Shown: positions 45,715 to 53,673 of the stretch, in pieces
How positions within the stretch are numbered: the first letter of the stretch is position 1
How the letters are laid out: the number at the start of each line of letters is the position of its first letter
Source of the DNA: Bacteroidota bacterium
GTDB taxonomy: Bacteria > Bacteroidota > Bacteroidia > Palsa-965
Assembly (NCBI GenBank): GCA_016194975.1
Contig: JACQAM010000008.1
Span: forward strand, 248,001-312,000
Direction of reading: 5' to 3'
Length of the DNA stretch: 64,000 nt
The notes under the pieces: model-generated
What the model was told of the DNA's origin: nothing
The model's input: only the letters and a program-made list of their open reading frames with translations
The model's database searches: none
Translations under genes and position numbers: made by a program

Positions 45715-46762
45715 ACAGAATGAGCATGCAATCGCCGTAACTGAGGAAGCGATATTTTTCACGCACAGCTTCACGATAGGCTTTCATGATCAGATCGTAG
45801 CCACCGAAAGCGGAGACCATCATCAGCAGTGTCGATTCTGGTGCATGAAGATTGGTGACCATCGAATCGACGATCGAAAAATCATAAGGAGGAAAAACAA
45901 ATTTATTGGTCCAGCCATTGAAAGGTTTCAGAAAGCGATCGGTAGAAACAGACGTTTCGGAAGCACGCATCACCGTAGTGCCCACAGCGCAAATACGTTT
46001 TTTATTCCGTTTCGCATTGTTCACGATATCCACGGCAGACTGCGGGATCTCGAGTTGTTCCGATTCCATTTTATGTTTGGTGAGATCTTCTACTTCCACC
46101 GGGCGGAAACTTCCGAGTCCTACATGAAGCGTGATCGTTGGAAAATTAATTCCTTTCAGCTCGAGGCGTTTCATCAGTTCGCGGCTGAAGTGTAATCCTG
46201 CTGTAGGAGCCGCAACAGCTCCTTCCACGCGTGCGTAAACGGTTTGGTAACGCTCCGTGTCTTCCGGTTGCAATGGTCGGCGGATGTATTTCGGAATAGG
46301 ACAATTTCCGAGCGACTCGATTGTCTTTTTGAATTCTTCGAAAGGCCCGTCGAAAAGAAAACGCAGCGTTCTTCCGCGTGAGGTAGTGTTGTCGATCACT
46401 TCTGCAACGAGCGAATCATTTTCACCGAAATAAAGTTTATTACCAATGCGGATCTTTCTTGCAGGATCCACAAGAACATCCCACAGGCGGCTTTCCCGGT
46501 TGAGTTCACGCAGCAGGAACACTTCTATTTTAGCCCCAGTTTTTTCTTTATTTCCATACAAACGTGCGGGAAAAACTTTGGTATCGTTCAGCATCATGAC
46601 ATCGCCATCGTTGAAATAATTGATGATATCGCGGAAATGTTTGTGCTCAATCTTTCCGGTTTTGCGGTGAATGACCATCATACGCGAACCATCGCGTTGT
46701 TTAGCGGGATAATCAGCCACGAGATCGCGGGGAAGATTGAATTTGAACTGGGATAATTTCAT
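45713..46762 (-). CDS. queA: tRNA preQ1(34) S-adenosylmethionine ribosyltransferase-isomerase
   Basis: 349 aa, full length. Hallmarks: [66 protein letters not shown] and the C-terminal [16 protein letters not shown] with DYGDCM-like SYGDCMLIL. The enzyme adds the cyclopentenediol moiety during queuosine synthesis at tRNA position 34. No other que gene is in the window. Its stop codon adjoins a dispersed repeat. 275 bp upstream hold no gene. Confidence 0.96.
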   Translation of the reverse strand: MKLSQFKFNLPRDLVADYPAKQRDGSRMMVIHRKTGKIEHKHFRDIINYFNDGDVMMLNDTKVFPARLYGNKEKTGAKIEVFLLRELNRESRLWDVLVDPARKIRIGNKLYFGENDSLVAEVIDNTTSRGRTLRFLFDGPFEEFKKTIESLGNCPIPKYIRRPLQPEDTERYQTVYARVEGAVAAPTAGLHFSRELMKRLELKGINFPTITLHVGLGSFRPVEVEDLTKHKMESEQLEIPQSAVDIVNNAKRNKKRICAVGTTVMRASETSVSTDRFLKPFNGWTNKFVFPPYDFSIVDSMVTNLHAPESTLLMMVSAFGGYDLIMKAYREAVREKYRFLSYGDCMLIL

Positions 46763-47037
46763 AGTGGAAATTTAGTTTTAGAATTCTTCGGAAGCTGCAA
46801 TAAAGAATGTTCTCTTTACCGGCTAAGCGGCGGCAAATATATCCTTATGAATACCCCAATGTCAAGTGCTTTCGTGTAATTCTCCGATTATTCCTGAAAT
46901 AAATTCCATTCTGGGGTTCAATAAAAACCATTGGCAAAAAAAATCGCTCAAAATGAGGGGATTAACAGTATCCAGACAAAGAAGCAGAACTTTCATTGGG
47001 CATTTTCGTAAATTGAAATAATCAAAAACAGGTAACC

Positions 47038-47130
47038 ATGAAGAGAGCCATTACAATGGTCTTGATTGGGACCTTGGTGTTGCTGGCAATCAGTGTAACA
47101 TATGCTTTCACGGTGTACTATCACAAGTGA
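47038..47130 (+). CDS. 30-residue hydrophobic peptide
   Basis: An uninterrupted small frame, ATG at 47038 and TGA at 47128. It encodes a basic start (MKR), one membrane-spanning stretch (TMVLIGTLVLLAISVTYAF) and a polar tail (TVYYHK). It is followed 57 bases later by a rho-independent terminator, so it could be its own short transcript. Size and layout recall small membrane peptides or type I toxins, but nothing proves expression. A hairpin (CGCTTT...AAAGCG) lies between gene and terminator. Confidence 0.5.
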   Translation: MKRAITMVLIGTLVLLAISVTYAFTVYYHK

Positions 47131-47187
47131 AAGCGGCAGGACCCGATCAGTATCGCTTTCGGGAGAAAAGCGAGGCTTAGAGGAAGA

Positions 47188-47213
47188 ACGGTCACCCAAA
47201 GTGGCCGTTTTTT
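47188..47213 (+). terminator. Rho-independent terminator
   Basis: Stem ACGGTCAC / GTGGCCGT (one G-U pair), loop CCAAA, then TTTTTT. It ends the short transcript carrying the 30-residue peptide and lies about 115 bp before the next gene. Confidence 0.8.
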
Positions 47214-47327
47214 ATTCCATCAATCAGTCGAAACAGAAATCCCAGCATTTGCCTCAATTGCTGGATGAAGTCCTACGCTGACAAATATTGAGAGGAAAGC
47301 CTTAGAAAAGGAACGTTACTTGGCATT

Positions 47328-48020
47328 ATGGATCAAATGCAACAAGTGAACCGCAGAATGCTTTCGGCCCGGAATGCAATGAATGCCGGCGTGTTTGTTT
47401 TTTTCTGGTTGCCCGTCATTTTACTTTCGTTGCTGCTGGTGGTGAATACCATTCCGTATTTCACTTTCAAAACCGATTTTTCTTTTCTCCGCGACAGAAC
47501 GGTGTTGTACAATAAATGGGTGTGGCGCTGGAGTTTTTACATTCACATTGCTGCCGGAGCTTTCTGCATTCTCACCGCGCTGCTGCAATTCTCTTCCTGG
47601 ATTCTGCACAAGCGAAAAAAAATTCATACGGTGGCGGGAAAAATTTATGTGTTCGTCGTCTTGTTGCTCGGCGCGCCCAGCGGATTCTACATGACTTTTT
47701 TTGCAGAAGGCGGTCCTGCAGAAAGAATTTGCTTCATGTGCATGGCGGTGTTCTGGTTTTTTACAACGTACAAAGGATTCGTGACGGCCGCTTACCAGAA
47801 AAATTATCTCGCGCATAAATTCTGGATGATGCGCTCGTACGCGATGGTGCTTACCGCAGTCACCTTCCGCGTTTACCATATCATTTTTCATCACGCAGGA
47901 ATGGAAGAGTTCACGAATTATTCCGTTTCACTCTGGATCAGCGTGATCGGAAATGCACTGGTGGCAGAAGCCATTATTTTTTTTCAGGCAAGAAATTATC
48001 TTAAAACCATCACCACATGA
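47328..48020 (+). CDS. DUF2306-family membrane protein
   Basis: 230 aa with about six membrane helices (VFVFFWLPVILLSLLLVVN, WRWSFYIHIAAGAFCILTAL, KIYVFVVLLLGAPSGFYMTF and three more). Conserved His residues in IHIAAG, HKRKKIHTVAGKIYV and AHKFWMMRSY fit the DUF2306 family, thought to be heme- or cytochrome-b-like membrane proteins. Physiological role unknown. It overlaps the next small gene by 4 bp, so the pair is co-translated. Confidence 0.85.
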   Translation: MDQMQQVNRRMLSARNAMNAGVFVFFWLPVILLSLLLVVNTIPYFTFKTDFSFLRDRTVLYNKWVWRWSFYIHIAAGAFCILTALLQFSSWILHKRKKIHTVAGKIYVFVVLLLGAPSGFYMTFFAEGGPAERICFMCMAVFWFFTTYKGFVTAAYQKNYLAHKFWMMRSYAMVLTAVTFRVYHIIFHHAGMEEFTNYSVSLWISVIGNALVAEAIIFFQARNYLKTITT

Positions 48021-48298
48021 AAACTTTCATCGGGATCACCGTCGCCGCATTTCTCTCTGCGGGAATTTATGGTTTCATCGACATGGCGCGCGATGTGAAT
48101 AAAGGAACGTATATCTCATATCCGAAAAACGATGAGCCGGAAAAAAATGTTATTGTTCCCATGAAGAAAACGATCGTGAATAAAGACGGGACAAAAAAAA
48201 CTGTCACCTATTACATGGTGAAACCACAGGTCGTGAAAAAGAAAAAGAAAAAAAAGAAAATCATAGACGCGGAAGAATATTCAAGGGGCAGTGCATGA
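48017..48298 (+). CDS. Small membrane protein with Lys-rich tail
   Basis: 93 aa. One N-terminal hydrophobic helix (MKTFIGITVAAFLSAGIYGF), then a very basic region ending in a run of eight Lys within KKKKKKKKIIDAEEY. The ATG overlaps the stop of the DUF2306 gene (ATGA). Such proteins may sit against acidic lipid or nucleic acid; no family known. A candidate structured RNA and terminator follow. Confidence 0.65.
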   Translation: MKTFIGITVAAFLSAGIYGFIDMARDVNKGTYISYPKNDEPEKNVIVPMKKTIVNKDGTKKTVTYYMVKPQVVKKKKKKKKIIDAEEYSRGSA

Positions 48299-48399
48299 GG
48301 GTCGCCGCAGTCAATTGTTTACCTTCAGCTGATTCGCTGAAATAATTTCATCTGTAATCCTGTAACTTTTTTCCATTTGCGCATTATACTATCGGTAAC

Positions 48400-48520
48400 C
48401 ACGGAAACTATTAATGGTGACCACCCGGCGTAATACCCGGTTTATGGAGTTGGCAGGGACCGCAGCCCGTGCTCCATACTTTACACCCGCATGACGTCCT
48501 CCGTTATGTGGGTTTTTTTT
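48400..48520 (+). ncRNA. Candidate structured RNA ending in a terminator
   Basis: Several pairings can be drawn: ATGGA...TCCAT around GC/GC and GGG/CCC (about 48456-48477) and CCGG...CCGG before it, leading into a terminator stem. No known family (SRP, 6S, tmRNA) fits. It could equally be the 3' untranslated region of the upstream gene. Confidence 0.25.
48486..48520 (+). terminator. Rho-independent terminator
   Basis: Stem CCCGCATGACG / CGTTATGTGGG pairs over 11 bp with two G-U pairs, loop TCCTC, followed by eight T. It ends the DUF2306/Lys-rich operon. Confidence 0.85.
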
Positions 48521-48615
48521 ACTGTACGAACTACGAAATGCACGAAGTACGAAGTGACGAATAGAAAAATTACTTTCGTATTTCGTACTTCGTGCATTTC
48601 GTAGTTCGTACAGTA
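48520..48615. repeat. 34-bp-arm palindrome between convergent genes
   Basis: The left arm starts TACTGTACGAACTACGAAAT and the right arm ends ATTTCGTAGTTCGTACAGTA. The outer 34 bp are perfectly complementary, with further partial pairing and a loop near 48560-48572. It lies between a terminator and the gpmI stop codon (48618). It is built from the same TACGAA word as the repeats at 41845 and 45619. Confidence 0.9.
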
Positions 48616-48617
48616 GT

Positions 48618-50141
48618 TCATCCAATCAGAACATTCCCATTCATCTCTTTCGGAATTGCAATTTCCATTAGGGTAAGCAGGGTAGGGGCGATGTCGGCGA
48701 GGCGGCCGTTCTGAATTTTTTTATTATGATCGTCAATGAGAATGCAGGGCACCGGGTTTTTAGTGTGTGCTGTATTCGGTGAGCCGTCTTCGTTGATCGC
48801 GTAATCGGCATTGCCATGATCAGCGATGATGATGAAGGAGTAATTTTTTTTCATTCCCATTTCCACCACGCGTTTCAAACAGGCATCGACAGTTTCCGCT
48901 GCTTTTACAATGGCAGAATAAACACCGGTGTGGCCCACCATATCGGCATTTGCAAAATTCAGGCAAATAAAATCTGCTGTTTCATTTTCCAGCTCGGTGA
49001 CAATGGCATCCGTCACTTCATTGGCGCTCATTTCAGGTTGCAGATCATACGTCGCCACTTTTGGTGAAGGGATCATGATGCGTTTTTCCCCATCGAATTC
49101 TTTTTCTCTTCCGCCTGAAAAGAAAAAAGTAACGTGAGGATATTTTTCTGTTTCAGCAATGCGGATCTGTTTTTTTCCGGCCTTCGAAATTATTTCACCG
49201 ATCGTATTCACCAGATCATTTTTTCCGTAAACAACTTTCACCTGCTGAAAAGTGTGATCGTAAATGGTCATCGTTACATAATAGAGCGGAATAGTTTTCA
49301 TGCCCTGCTCCGGCATATTTTTCTGCGTGAGTACTGTTGTAATTTCCCGGCAACGATCTGTTCTGAAATTAAAACAGAATACGGCATCACCTTCTTCAAT
49401 CTTTGCAACCGGAGAGCCGTCATCATTCGTCATGATGAGCGGTTTGATGAATTCATCGGTCACACCGTTTGCATACGATCTGCTTATTGCTTCAATCGCG
49501 TCAGAAGATTTTTCACCAATGCCATTTATCATTCCATCGTAGGCGATCTTCACACGTTCCCATCTTTTATCGCGGTCCATTGCATAATATCTTCCGGTTA
49601 TTGTTGCCAGTTTTCCCGTGGTGTGTTTCATGTGTGCGAGCAGGTGCGTGATGAAATTTTTTCCACTCTTCGGATCTGTGTCGCGCCCGTCTGTGAATGC
49701 GTGCACGAAAACATTTTTCAAATCGTAATTAGTTGCGCACTCAAGAAGATGATGAAGATGGAACTGGGAAGAATGAACGCCGCCATCGGAAACGAGTCCA
49801 ATGAAATGCAGCTTTTTCCCTGACGTTTTCACATGATCAAAAAGTTCAAGAATTGTTTTTTCACTGTCAATGGTTTTTTCGCGGCAGGCTTTGTTGATCA
49901 TTTCGAGATCCTGGTAAACAATTCTTCCTGCACCGATATTCAGGTGTCCCACTTCGGAATTTCCCATTTGCCCGTCGGGAAGTCCTACGTCGAGCCCGGA
50001 AGTCTGCAGCGTACTGTGCGGAAATTTTTTCATGAGTTCCCTGTAAAAAGGAACGTTGGAATGAGCGATCGCATCGGCTTTCGATCCGTCACCGATTCCC
50101 CAACCGTCGAGAATAATCAATACTGCTTTCCTGTTGTTCAT
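48618..50141 (-). CDS. gpmI: 2,3-bisphosphoglycerate-independent phosphoglycerate mutase
   Basis: 507 aa. Alkaline-phosphatase-superfamily fold: DGWGIG near the N-terminus, the phosphorylated serine in GQMGNSEVGHLNIGAGR, HAFTDGRDTDP, FNFRTDRCREI, and C-terminal metal ligands FANADMVGHTGV and IIADHGNADYAI. It interconverts 3- and 2-phosphoglycerate in glycolysis using Mn. Full length. Its start overlaps the stop of the upstream histidine kinase gene by 4 bp, an unusual coupling. Confidence 0.97.
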   Translation of the reverse strand: MNNRKAVLIILDGWGIGDGSKADAIAHSNVPFYRELMKKFPHSTLQTSGLDVGLPDGQMGNSEVGHLNIGAGRIVYQDLEMINKACREKTIDSEKTILELFDHVKTSGKKLHFIGLVSDGGVHSSQFHLHHLLECATNYDLKNVFVHAFTDGRDTDPKSGKNFITHLLAHMKHTTGKLATITGRYYAMDRDKRWERVKIAYDGMINGIGEKSSDAIEAISRSYANGVTDEFIKPLIMTNDDGSPVAKIEEGDAVFCFNFRTDRCREITTVLTQKNMPEQGMKTIPLYYVTMTIYDHTFQQVKVVYGKNDLVNTIGEIISKAGKKQIRIAETEKYPHVTFFFSGGREKEFDGEKRIMIPSPKVATYDLQPEMSANEVTDAIVTELENETADFICLNFANADMVGHTGVYSAIVKAAETVDACLKRVVEMGMKKNYSFIIIADHGNADYAINEDGSPNTAHTKNPVPCILIDDHNKKIQNGRLADIAPTLLTLMEIAIPKEMNGNVLIG

Positions 50142-51127
50142 GTCAATGGAATTCCGATTTCAAAAATAGTTCCTTTGCCCGTGTTATCGCGCACGCTGAT
50201 GTTCCATCCATGTGCGTGCACCAGGTTGCGCACAATATACAATCCGAGGCCGGTGCCTTTTGTTCTTCTTGTTTCCTCATTCCCGATACGGTAGAATCTC
50301 CCGAAAATATTTTCTTTTTCATTTTCCGGAATACCGGCGCCGCGGTCCGTGATCGTTATAGCAACGGCCTTGTTTTTTTTCTTCATTGAAACACTGATCA
50401 AAGAATCTGCCTGGGAATATTTTACTGCATTCTCCAGCAGGTTGATGATGATGGAATGGAAACTCATTTTATCTGTTGCGCAGATAATATTTTTTTCGAT
50501 GGAACATTCCAGCCGGTGTTCGCGTGCAAAATTGTTCTTCGATTTTGTGCAAAGGTCTTCCAGCAGATCAGAAATATTTTCCTGCTGCATGCGCAGCGAA
50601 TAGGTATGATCATCGATGCGGGCAGCAACAAGAATATTCTCAATGAGAACATTCAGCCGGTCGATGTCTTCGATCGCATTATCCTGCATCTCTGTTTGTT
50701 TTTCTTTCGGTAATTCGCGTTTGCGCAATGTTTCGAGCTGAAGGCGAATGGAAGCAAGTGGAGAACGAAGTTCGTGAGTTACGGATAGAATAAAATTTTT
50801 CTGGCGTTCGTTCAGCGCCACTTCTTTTCTGAAACTGTTCCGTGTCCGGTAAATTCCAAGAATGAGCAGGATGAGAAAGACCGAACCTTCGCCGAAGATC
50901 ATGATCCATTGCTTGTGAAGTTTGGAATTCAATTCATCGCCGGGAACGGTACTCACTTCTTCGTTCAAACCCCGCTGTACATTTTGCGAAAGAATTTTCT
51001 GTTCCAGCCGGTGAATTTCATTTTCCTGCTTCACGAGCAAAAAAGTCCACCAGCAGAATTGCAACATTACGTAAGCACAAAGAATGTAGAATAATAAAAG
51101 TGGCCGTGGGCGTTTCCCGCTTTTCAT
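50138..51127 (-). CDS. Sensor histidine kinase
   Basis: 329 aa. Two membrane helices (residues about 10-28 and 75-93) enclose a short ~45-residue periplasmic loop. The cytoplasmic part has the H box SVTHELRSPLASIRLQLE, N box NLLENAVKYS, G1 DRGAGIPENE, F box FGRFYR and G2 GTGLGLYIVRN. There is no HAMP or PAS domain, so the sensing part is small. No response-regulator gene is adjacent. It is co-translated with gpmI downstream (4-bp overlap). Confidence 0.93.
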   Translation of the reverse strand: MKSGKRPRPLLLFYILCAYVMLQFCWWTFLLVKQENEIHRLEQKILSQNVQRGLNEEVSTVPGDELNSKLHKQWIMIFGEGSVFLILLILGIYRTRNSFRKEVALNERQKNFILSVTHELRSPLASIRLQLETLRKRELPKEKQTEMQDNAIEDIDRLNVLIENILVAARIDDHTYSLRMQQENISDLLEDLCTKSKNNFAREHRLECSIEKNIICATDKMSFHSIIINLLENAVKYSQADSLISVSMKKKNKAVAITITDRGAGIPENEKENIFGRFYRIGNEETRRTKGTGLGLYIVRNLVHAHGWNISVRDNTGKGTIFEIGIPLT

Positions 51128-51151
51128 TCTTCAAAGATAGACAGGGGATGT

Positions 51152-51192
51152 GAGATTCAAGATTCAAGATTCAAAAATCAAGATTCAAAAAT
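51152..51192. repeat. AAGATTC short tandem repeat
   Basis: Units of AGATTCA (GAGATTCAAGATTCAAGATT, then spaced copies) in the spacer upstream of the histidine kinase gene. Confidence 0.65.
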
Positions 51193-51252
51193 TAATTCTC
51201 CGATGAACTATTCCTTCTTTTTGGAATTTGGGTTTTCTTTTTTGTGATTTTT

Positions 51253-51285
51253 AAAAAAAAGAAATCCCGCTTTTGGCGGGACTCT
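51253..51285 (-). terminator. Rho-independent terminator
   Basis: On the minus strand AGTCCCGC / GCGGGATT with loop CAAAA, followed by TCTTTTTTTT. It lies about 75 bp after the stop of the lipoprotein gene. Confidence 0.82.
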
Positions 51286-51360
51286 TTCGAGAAGAACTGC
51301 TAACAAACCCATGAAATTACACCTCTTCTCTGTCTGGTACCGGCTATGAAACCGGCAAGA

Positions 51361-51813
51361 TTACTTTGTAATGTGTTCGGGTGTAAAATCGACAAAGCCG
51401 TTTTTAATTTCCCGCGCATCATTTTCAAGTGATGCAATATTTTTCATCAGATCATCGAGCTGAGCTTTGTTACGCACAGAATTGGAGGTATCGGACTGGA
51501 TGAGCTGAAGTTTATTATAATCGAGTAACTGCTGGTAATGCGTAATTATATCATTGTGATGTTTGATAAGACCGAGCGCTTTACTGTCGCTGTTGCAACC
51601 CATCTCATTGCTGTATTGCTGCACATGTGACTGGTGAACTTTTTTCATTTCATTCAGCTTCATTTCAAACTGTACGATCTGTGCGCGTAGTTCGGCTGCA
51701 GGGCCAGCATTGTTCACTTCGGCTTTCGTATCACTGCATGCGGTGTAACTGATGCCGAGCATAGTGAGTGCGAGAGCAAGTGTGGGAAGAATAGCGTTTC
51801 TGATGACTTCCAT
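51361..51813 (-). CDS. Small lipoprotein, helical
   Basis: 150 aa from the ATG at 51813; a longer frame has no better start. The leader (MEVIRNAILPTLALALTMLG) runs to the lipobox YTAC, so the mature protein is lipid-anchored. The rest is predicted helical with heptad character (AAELRAQIVQFEMKLNEMKK, LIKHHNDIITHYQQLLDYNK, DDLMKNIASLENDAREIKNG). Role unknown. Monocistronic with a strong terminator. Confidence 0.78.
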   Translation of the reverse strand: MEVIRNAILPTLALALTMLGISYTACSDTKAEVNNAGPAAELRAQIVQFEMKLNEMKKVHQSHVQQYSNEMGCNSDSKALGLIKHHNDIITHYQQLLDYNKLQLIQSDTSNSVRNKAQLDDLMKNIASLENDAREIKNGFVDFTPEHITK

Positions 51814-51849
51814 TTTTTTATTGACGAGCAAAAATATAGTTCCTTGCAA

Positions 51850-52151
51850 ATGCGTGATAAGGAATTAGACCACAGGAAAATTGAGGGGGATGAAATGCGG
51901 AAAGAAGGCGATGAGTGAAATGGTCGGGAGTCGGGAATGGAGGAGGATTCAGAAGGCGGTAAGCAGTATGCAGTAGCGGCAGTTTAAAGCGGCAGCGGCA
52001 ATCCAAACAAATCTTTGAGAATCTGTGAAGCATCTGCGGTAATATTTAGGTGTCAGTTACCGATTCCCATTGGGGAAATGCGAAAATAATTTCTGAACGC
52101 CAGTGGATATCGCGTTTCCGTAATAGTTGAAATTCTTACCCATCAGAATCA
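51850..52151. other. Gene-free spacer with degenerate short repeats
   Basis: No supported gene. It contains short purine-rich and GCAGTA/GCGGCAG word repeats (AAGCAGTATGCAGTAGCGGC near 51960) and an AATCTGTGAAGCATCTGCGG word (52020-52039), all of the intergenic type seen elsewhere in the window. Confidence 0.5.
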
Positions 52152-52183
52152 TTTGGCTTATTATAGGGAAGAATATATATTTG
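52152..52183 (+). promoter_or_regulatory. Consensus Bacteroidota promoter for the tRNA pair
   Basis: TTTG (52152-52155), 20 bp, TATATTTG (52176-52183), a full match to TTTG / TAnnTTTG. It would start transcription near 52188, a few bases before the first tRNA. Confidence 0.8.
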
Positions 52184-52194
52184 CACCCCCAATC

Positions 52195-52269
52195 GGGAGC
52201 TTAGCTCAGCTGGTTCAGAGCATCTGCCTTACAAGCAGAGGGTCACAGGTTCGAACCCTGTAGCTCCCA
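52195..52269 (+). tRNA. tRNA-Val (anticodon TAC)
   Basis: 75 nt cloverleaf. Acceptor GGGAGCT / AGCTCCC, D arm GCTCAGCTGG..AGAGC, anticodon arm CTGCC-TTACAAG-CAG with TAC at 34-36, T arm ACAGG-TTCGAAC-CCTGT, discriminator A. CCA is not encoded. Confidence 0.95.
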
Positions 52270-52271
52270 CG

Positions 52272-52304
52272 AAAAAAGTCGCTTCATCAATAGCGACTTT
52301 TTCT
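52272..52304 (+). terminator. Hairpin between the tRNA genes
   Basis: AAAAAGTCGC / GCGACTTTTT with a 10-base loop, T-rich on both strands. It could terminate or serve as a processing signal between the tRNAs. Confidence 0.65.
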
Positions 52305-52315
52305 TTGAATTTTTT

Positions 52316-52390
52316 GGGATGTTAGCTCAGCTGGTTTAGAGCGCTACCTCGACAAGGTAGAGGTCACAGGTTCGAACCCCGTACGTCCCA
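52316..52390 (+). tRNA. tRNA-Val (anticodon GAC), C at position 33
   Basis: 75 nt. Acceptor GGGATGT / ACGTCCC, D arm like its neighbour, anticodon arm CTACC-TCGACAA-GGTAG, T arm ACAGG-TTCGAAC-CCCGT, discriminator A. Anticodon GAC reads GUC/GUU. The base before the anticodon is C instead of the nearly invariant U33. CCA is not encoded. Confidence 0.9.
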
Positions 52391-52405
52391 CTTAATCACA
52401 AAGAG

Positions 52406-52430
52406 AGCTGTTCCTTAGGAATGGCTTTTT
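52406..52430 (+). terminator. Rho-independent terminator after the tRNAs
   Basis: AGCTGTTCC / GGAATGGCT (two G-U pairs), loop TTA, then a T run. It sits between the tRNA pair and the convergent folC stop. Confidence 0.72.
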
Positions 52431-52434
52431 TATT

Positions 52435-53673
52435 TCACATCGCCTCCGCCACCACGAACGTGCTTCCTCCAACGAAAACGAGATCATTTTTCTGCGCATT
52501 TTTCTGCGCAGCTTTCAAAGCGGTTTTTACCGAAGAATATTTTTTTCCATGAAGTCCGTTTTTCCCTGCGAGAATTTTCAATTCTTCTGCATCCATCGCT
52601 CTTGGTAATTTTGCTTTGCAGAAATAGTATTCCGCATTCACAGGAAGAAGTTTCAGTACTCCAGACGGATCTTTATCGCTAACCGTTCCGAAAACGAAAT
52701 GAAGTTTCCGGAATTTCATTTTTTTCAATTGTGAAACCACTTCTTTTATTCCCGCTTCATTATGGCCGGTGTCGCAGATGGTCAATGGTTTTTTACGGAT
52801 AATGTCCCATCTTCCGCGGAGCCCGGTATTCTTCACCACATTTTTTATTCCATCGCGAATATTTTTTTCTGAAATGGAAAAATTATTTTTTCGGAGTAGA
52901 TCCACCGTTGCAAGAACAGTGCGGGTATTTTTTAATTGATAATTTCCTTGTAGCGGACAATTGAAGGCAAGAATTTTTTTGTCGGAAATATTTTTTTTAT
53001 TCCGGTCGGCAAAAATCAATGGTGCATTTTTTTTCTTCGCCTTGCGGATAAAAACAGTTTTCACTTCCTCCTGCGTTTCACCGATGACGATCGGAATATT
53101 TTTTTTGATGATACCTGCTTTTTCTTCTGCGATTTTTTTCAGCGTGTTGCCAAGAAGATTCGTATGATCGTAACTGATGTTGGTGATCGCCGAACAAACC
53201 GGTGTGATCACATTCGTAGAATCGAGCCGCCCGCCAAGACCGGTTTCGATGATTGCGATGTCCACTTTTTTTTCTGAGAAATATTCAAACGCAAGTGCCA
53301 CGGTCCATTCGAAAAAAGACGGTTCCGTTTTTTCAAATATATTTTTATTCTTTTCTACAAAATCGACAATGAAATTTTTACTGATCATTTTACCACTCAC
53401 ACGAACGCGCTCGCGGAAATCTTTCAGGTGAGGAGAAGTGTACAAACCGGTTTTGTATCCTGCTTCCTGCAGGATGGAAGCGAGAAGATGTGATACCGAT
53501 CCTTTCCCGTTTGTTCCTGCAATGTGAATGGAACGAAAATTATTTTCAGGATTTCCGAGTGTATTGCAAATGGAGATCGTATTCGAGAGATCGGCTTTGT
53601 ACGCAGCCGGACCGATGCGTTGAAACATCGGCAGGCGTGCATACAAATAATTCAATGTTTGGGAATAGTTCAC
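52435..53673 (-). CDS. folC: Folylpolyglutamate / dihydrofolate synthase
   Basis: 412 aa, Mur-ligase superfamily. P-loop GTNGKGSVSHLLASIL, TSPHLKDFRERVRV, ETGLGGRLDSTNV, NISYDHTNLLG (His) and C-terminal ICDTGHNEAGI match FolC. It adds glutamate to dihydropteroate and to folates. Full length. Its start overlaps the stop of the TonB-like gene by 4 bp, making it the last gene of the exbB-exbD operon, although its function is unrelated. Confidence 0.94.
   Translation of the reverse strand: MNYSQTLNYLYARLPMFQRIGPAAYKADLSNTISICNTLGNPENNFRSIHIAGTNGKGSVSHLLASILQEAGYKTGLYTSPHLKDFRERVRVSGKMISKNFIVDFVEKNKNIFEKTEPSFFEWTVALAFEYFSEKKVDIAIIETGLGGRLDSTNVITPVCSAITNISYDHTNLLGNTLKKIAEEKAGIIKKNIPIVIGETQEEVKTVFIRKAKKKNAPLIFADRNKKNISDKKILAFNCPLQGNYQLKNTRTVLATVDLLRKNNFSISEKNIRDGIKNVVKNTGLRGRWDIIRKKPLTICDTGHNEAGIKEVVSQLKKMKFRKLHFVFGTVSDKDPSGVLKLLPVNAEYYFCKAKLPRAMDAEELKILAGKNGLHGKKYSSVKTALKAAQKNAQKNDLVFVGGSTFVVAEAM

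Noticed and set aside
48440-48485. Signal recognition particle RNA
   Set aside because: The hairpin lacks the GGAA-type tetraloop and the conserved asymmetric loop.
48389-48625. 78-residue minus-strand frame
   Set aside because: Crosses the terminator and the palindrome and overlaps gpmI; a by-product of repeats.
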